A stretch of 64,000 nucleotides of DNA from Streptomyces sp. TLI_105 (GTDB lineage Bacteria; Actinomycetota; Actinomycetes; Streptomycetales; Streptomycetaceae), in contig NZ_FNSM01000001.1 of the NCBI RefSeq assembly GCF_900105415.1, positions 6,287,501 through 6,351,500 of the forward strand, written 5' to 3'. The translations under genes were made by a program, and so were the position numbers. Positions within the stretch are counted from its first letter, which is position 1. Every line of letters begins with the position of its first letter. Below the pieces are notes generated by a model that was not told the DNA's origin, made no database searches, and saw nothing but the letters and a program-made list of their open reading frames with translations. Positions 60,608 to 64,000 of the stretch are shown in pieces.

Positions 60608-61269
60608 GCACCGCCCCCGCGGCCGCCCGCGCCGTCCCGACCGCCGCCTCCCGCGCGCTCCTCGCCGCCTTCGGGCTCGCGGCCGCCGTCGACCTGGTCT
60701 CCCTGCTCGCCGGCGCCGACCTCGGCCACCAGATCGCCAAACCGCTCCTGATGCCCCTGCTCGCCGCGTACGCCGTCACCCTCGGCGCCCCGCGCCTGCT
60801 CACCGCCGCGCTCCTCCTCGGCTGGGGCGGCGACGTCTTCCTGCTCTCCGACGCCGACTGGGCCTTCCTCGTCGGCATGGGCTCCTTCGCCGCCGGACAC
60901 GTCTGCTACCTGGTCCTCTTCGGACGGAGGCGTACGTCCCCGGTGCTCGGCGCCCTGTACGCGGCCGCGCTCGTCGGCACCGTCGTGCTCCTCTGGCCCG
61001 ACCTCCCCGCCGAACTGAGGATCCCCGTCGCCGGCTACTCGCTGCTGCTCACCGCGATGGCCTACCGCTCCAGCGCCCTCGGGCTCCTCGCCGGCCTCGG
61101 CGGCGCCCTGTTCCTGCTGTCCGACACCCTCATCGCCACCGGCGTCGCCGAATGGCCCCAGCTGCCGGCGCCCGACTTCTGGGTCATGCTGACCTATATC
61201 GCGGCGCAGTACCTGCTGACGGCGGGAGCGCTCCGCGCGATGTACGGTGAACGTCGTACAACCGTCTGA
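60604..61269 (+). CDS. Lysoplasmalogenase (YhhN/TMEM86 family)
   Basis: This 221-residue membrane protein has about seven or eight helices and the family motifs KPLLMPLLAAYA, GWGGDVFLLSDADWAFLVGMGSFAAGHVCYLVLF and GALFLLSDTLIATG. It hydrolyses vinyl- or alkyl-ether lysolipids. GTG 60604 overlaps the desaturase-family stop by four bases. A pathway linking an ether-lipid hydrolase with a di-iron lipid oxygenase is plausible; the substrate in Streptomyces is not known to me. Confidence 0.88.
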   Translation: MSTAPAAARAVPTAASRALLAAFGLAAAVDLVSLLAGADLGHQIAKPLLMPLLAAYAVTLGAPRLLTAALLLGWGGDVFLLSDADWAFLVGMGSFAAGHVCYLVLFGRRRTSPVLGALYAAALVGTVVLLWPDLPAELRIPVAGYSLLLTAMAYRSSALGLLAGLGGALFLLSDTLIATGVAEWPQLPAPDFWVMLTYIAAQYLLTAGALRAMYGERRTTV

Positions 61270-61287
61270 CAGCAAGGACCACCCCCC

Positions 61288-62331
61288 ATGCGCGCCACCA
61301 CCATCCACGCCCCCTTCGACATGCGCGTGGAGGACGTGCCCGACCCGGTGGTGCAGGAGGCCACGGACGTCGTCCTGCGGGTCCTGCGCGCCTGCATCTG
61401 CGGCAGCGACCTGTGGGCCTACCGCGGCGAGTCCGCCCGACAGCCCGGCCAGCGCATCGGCCACGAGTTCCTCGGCATCGTCGAGGCGGCCGGCTCCGAC
61501 GTCACCGGCTTCGCCGTCGGCGACCTCGTCGTCGCCCCCTTCGTCTGGTCCGACGGCACCTGCGAGTACTGCGCCGAGGGCCTCCAGACCTCCTGCCCGC
61601 GCGGCGGATTCTGGGGCTCGGTCGGCTCCGACGGCGGCCAGGGCGAGGCCGTCCGCGTCCCCTTCGCCGACGGCACCCTCGTCAAGCTCCCCGCCGAAGC
61701 CGCCTCCGACGACCACCTCCTGACCGCGCTGCTCGCCCTCTCCGACGTCCTGGGCACGGGCCACCACGCGGCTCTCGGCGCGGGGGTCACGAAGGGCTCC
61801 ACGGTCGCCGTCGTCGGCGACGGGGCCGTCGGCCTCTGCGGCGTCCTCGCCGCCAAGCGGCTCGGCGCCGAGCGGATCATCGCGCTCGGCCGTCACACCG
61901 CCCGCACCGACATCGCCCGCGCCTTCGGCGCCACCGACGTCGTCGCCGAGCGCGGCGAGGCCGCCGAGGCCGCCGTCCGCGAGCTCACCGGCGGCCAGGG
62001 CGCCCACGGCGTCATCGAGGCCGTGGGCACCGAGCAGTCCATGCGCACGGCCGTCGCGATCGCCCGCGACGGCGGCTCCATCGGCTACGTCGGCGTCCCG
62101 CACGGCAGTGGCACCGGCCTCGACCTGTCCGTCATGTTCGACCGCAACATCGCGCTGCGCGGCGGCGTCGCCCCGGTCCGCGCGTACATCCCGGAGCTCC
62201 TCCCGGACGTCCTGGCCGGCACCATCGACCCCTCCCCGGTCTTCGACCTGACGGTCGGCCTGGACGGCGTCCCGGCCGGCTACAAGGCGATGGACGACCG
62301 CACGGCCCTGAAGGTCCTGGTCAAGCCGTAG
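61288..62331 (+). CDS. Zinc-dependent alcohol dehydrogenase-family protein
   Basis: This 347-residue MDR enzyme has catalytic zinc motif ACICGSDLW and GHEFLGIVEAAG. The structural-zinc region TCEYCAEGLQTSCP has only three of the usual four Cys, so that site may be partial. The Rossmann motif is VVGDGAVGLCGVLAAKRLGAER, with R/H residues favouring NADP. It probably oxidises or reduces a small aldehyde or alcohol. It follows YhhN by 18 bp, and an AAGGACC ribosome site precedes the ATG. Confidence 0.88.
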   Translation: MRATTIHAPFDMRVEDVPDPVVQEATDVVLRVLRACICGSDLWAYRGESARQPGQRIGHEFLGIVEAAGSDVTGFAVGDLVVAPFVWSDGTCEYCAEGLQTSCPRGGFWGSVGSDGGQGEAVRVPFADGTLVKLPAEAASDDHLLTALLALSDVLGTGHHAALGAGVTKGSTVAVVGDGAVGLCGVLAAKRLGAERIIALGRHTARTDIARAFGATDVVAERGEAAEAAVRELTGGQGAHGVIEAVGTEQSMRTAVAIARDGGSIGYVGVPHGSGTGLDLSVMFDRNIALRGGVAPVRAYIPELLPDVLAGTIDPSPVFDLTVGLDGVPAGYKAMDDRTALKVLVKP

Positions 62332-62774
62332 CCCGCAAGCGCCGCCGCCTCCCATGCCGCCTTCTGCGTGGCACGGGAGGCGGCCCGCCGCTACCTGTAC
62401 GGGGGCTCCGGCTCGCCGCCGACCACCGTGTGGGCAATCTCGTTCCGCAGAACGTGGGGCCCCGGACGGAGTCCGGGGGAGGGCGGACACACCCCCGTGC
62501 CGGGCGTCCGTCCCGGCCCGCGCCCGTACGGCCCCGTGCCGGCTCCCGTCCGGCGTGTGCCCGCCGTGTGGGCTGCTGCCTCCCGCGCCCACCGTGTGGG
62601 CATGCGTTCCGCCGGGGCGGAACGGGTGGGCACACCCTTGTTGTGCCGGCACCGTCTCGGCTCACCTCGCCCCGTACGGCCCCGTACGGCCCCGTGCCGG
62701 CTCTCGTCGTGCCGGCTCCCCGCCCCGCCGGGCCGACGGCGTGGAGCCGTATCGGGGCCGGGGCCCAGGGCCCC
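62332..62774. other. Repeat-rich intergenic region
   Basis: This 443-bp spacer between convergent genes contains no gene I can support. It holds repeated blocks: GCCGTGTGGGC-like motifs several times, a GTACGGCCCCGTGCCGGCTC block near 62525 and again near 62687, and a short hairpin (GCATGGGAGGCGGCGGCG-like arms of CCTCCCATGCCGCC ... GGCACGGGAGGCGG) just after the dehydrogenase stop, which may terminate it. Confidence 0.5.
62594..62636. repeat. Dispersed 43-bp imperfect palindrome
   Basis: It begins GTGTGGGCATGCGTTCCGC and ends GCGGAACGGGTGGGCACACC. The arms match at 15 of 19 positions around a short GC loop. A near-identical element lies inside cobB (29764-29803), and a degenerate partial one at 62428-62459 (GTGTGGGCAATCTCGTTCCG). 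This is characteristic of a REP-like family. Confidence 0.65.
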
Positions 62775-64000
62775 TCAGCCCCCGAGCCACTCCGCCGCAT
62801 CCGCCCCCGCGACCCCCGGCGGCCGGGACCACCCCGTGGGCCCGCCCTCGTACGCGACCGGCGACAGCGCGTACCGCAGCCGCCCCAGCGGCCCCTCCGA
62901 CTCCGCGAGATACCGCTCCGGCGAGTACCGCGGCAGCGAACCCGTCAGCCAGTGCCCCGTCTGCGCGAGGGCCAGGCGGACGAGCCGCGTCCCCCCGTCC
63001 CGGGCCTGCTCGGTCAGCGACCGCAGCACCGCCGCCGCGAGCAGATACCCCGTGCCGTGGTCCAGCGCCTGCGCCGGCAGTGCGCCCGGCTCCTCCGCCG
63101 ACCCCTCCACGGCGGCGATCCCCGTCGCCACCTGCACCAGGGAGTCGAAGCCGCGCCGCCCGCCCCACGGCCCGTAGTCGCCCCAGGCGGAGAGACGGGC
63201 GGTCACCAGGCCCGGCCGCTCCAGGTCGAACCGGTCGAGCGCGCCCGGCCGGTAGCCGGTCACCAGGACGTCGGCCGCGTCGAGGAGCTCGTCGAAGGTG
63301 CGCCGGTCCGACGGCCGGTCCAGGTCGAGCGCGGCCGTCCGCTTGCCGACGCCCGTGTCCGCGTGCTGGTCCGGCAGTTCGGGGTTGCCCGGCGGGTCGA
63401 TCCGCAGCACGTCCGCGCCGAGCAGCGCCAGCGTCCGGGTCGCGACGGGCCCGGCGATCACCCGGGTGAGGTCGAGGACCCGCAGCGGGCCGGTGTGCCG
63501 CCGGGGCGCGGCCTCGTCGAGCCGCTCCCGGGTCAGCAGCGGCCGCGCCGCCACCTCCCGGCCCTGCTCGCTCGCCGCCCACTCCTCGGGCGTGCGCAGG
63601 GCGACGGCCAGGCCCCCGGCCGCGTACACCGCCGTCTCGGCCTCGACGGCCTTCCGCTCGCCGATCGCCGCCGCGACGGCCTCCACGGAGCCGGAGCCCG
63701 AGCCGGAGTCCGGCACACCCAGGGCCGCCAGCAGAGCCGCCTTGTGATGCGGGTAGTTGGCGTGCGTACGGACCCAGCCGTCGGCCGCCCGCCAGAACCG
63801 TGACAGCGGCGCGAAGTTCACCGGCGCCCGCCCGTCGACCCGCAGGTGACGCTCGCTCACGAAGGCGGTGGCGACGGCCCCGTCGTCGACCCGTACCGGC
63901 CCGGGGAGCCCGGCGTGCTCCACCGCGGCGAGCGAGCAGGCCGCGACCGCCGCGCGCGCCAGGTCCATCACGGGCAGCCGCGCGGGCAGCAGCCCGGAGA
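62775..64000 (-). CDS. CoA transferase family III/CaiB-BaiF-like protein (5' end outside window)
   Basis: The frame is open from the right edge down to a stop at 62775 (over 400 codons). Family III CoA-transferase signatures include LRVLDLTRVIAGPVATRTLALLGADVLRIDPPGNPE and RLSAWGDYGPWGGRRGFDSLVQVATGI. An Asp in the nucleophile region is expected near ALDLDRPSDRR. The visible start-like GTGATG at about 63974 falls in the middle of a conserved stretch (LPARLPVMDLARAAVAAC), so the gene begins beyond 64000. Its substrate is unknown. Confidence 0.85.
   Translation of the reverse strand, partial: SGLLPARLPVMDLARAAVAACSLAAVEHAGLPGPVRVDDGAVATAFVSERHLRVDGRAPVNFAPLSRFWRAADGWVRTHANYPHHKAALLAALGVPDSGSGSGSVEAVAAAIGERKAVEAETAVYAAGGLAVALRTPEEWAASEQGREVAARPLLTRERLDEAAPRRHTGPLRVLDLTRVIAGPVATRTLALLGADVLRIDPPGNPELPDQHADTGVGKRTAALDLDRPSDRRTFDELLDAADVLVTGYRPGALDRFDLERPGLVTARLSAWGDYGPWGGRRGFDSLVQVATGIAAVEGSAEEPGALPAQALDHGTGYLLAAAVLRSLTEQARDGGTRLVRLALAQTGHWLTGSLPRYSPERYLAESEGPLGRLRYALSPVAYEGGPTGWSRPPGVAGADAAEWLGG

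Noticed and set aside
62525..62710. Possible insertion sequence remnant
   Set aside because: There are repeated short blocks but no transposase frame, terminal inverted repeats or target duplications.
1..64000. tRNA or rRNA genes
   Set aside because: I examined the spacers and found no cloverleaf-like segment or rRNA signature; an exhaustive covariance search was not possible.

Overview
The window looks like chromosomal DNA of a Streptomyces species. It has very high GC with strong GC bias at third codon positions, frequent GTG starts, and purine-rich ribosome sites. It also contains families typical of the genus: an LAETG sortase substrate of the SCO1860 type, the small nucleoid protein Gbn, a PhoP-type phosphate transporter locus, and a B12 riboswitch ahead of cobalamin genes. 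From memory, the order of genes from about 25 kb to 45 kb resembles the S. coelicolor SCO1839-SCO1860 interval; I could not check this. No prophage, insertion sequence, tRNA, rRNA or CRISPR array is visible. Both ends cut through genes.

Layout. At 1-7.3 kb there is a HEAT-repeat protein, a membrane protein, a class B penicillin-binding protein, an anchored secreted protein, and a three-gene membrane protein/histidine kinase/response regulator operon. At 7.5-22.4 kb regulators sit next to the enzymes they probably control (IclR/aldehyde dehydrogenase, AraC/quinone oxidoreductase, GlxA-type AraC/MFS pump, MarR/old yellow enzyme), together with two class V aminotransferases, a FrnE-like thiol oxidoreductase, a TolB-like secreted protein and an amidohydrolase. 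At 22.5-25.2 kb an iron-box-controlled penicillin-acylase-family enzyme overlaps a siderophore-type acyltransferase.

From 26.6 to 36 kb is a cobalamin block: cobC with an in-frame CobE-like domain, a ZIP metal transporter, then a riboswitch-led operon cbiB-cobQ-chelatase-cobO-cobB. Next come pitH2 with its small partner and a PHO box, an alpha/beta hydrolase lacking its expected serine, a secreted zinc peptidase, an ABC-F protein preceded by a possible leaderless leader peptide, and gbn with a tight cluster of GATC sites upstream. An Asp23/Gls24-AmaP envelope stress operon lies at 46.1-48.5 kb.

After a GH15 enzyme, SURF1, a zinc-knuckle protein and an exonuclease-BRCT protein, a frame-disrupted gene precedes a TetR-controlled four-gene catabolic operon (acetoacetate decarboxylase family, SDR, two amidohydrolase_2 proteins; 54.6-58.8 kb). 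The window ends with a VIT1-like transporter, a sterol desaturase/lysoplasmalogenase pair, an alcohol dehydrogenase, a repeat-rich spacer and a partial CoA transferase.

The most informative signals are small regulatory or structural ones: the iron box, PHO box, B12 riboswitch, TetR and MarR palindromes, GATC cluster, ABC-F leader ORF, minisatellites in two spacers and inside the CobE-like domain, and a dispersed palindrome with one copy inside cobB.
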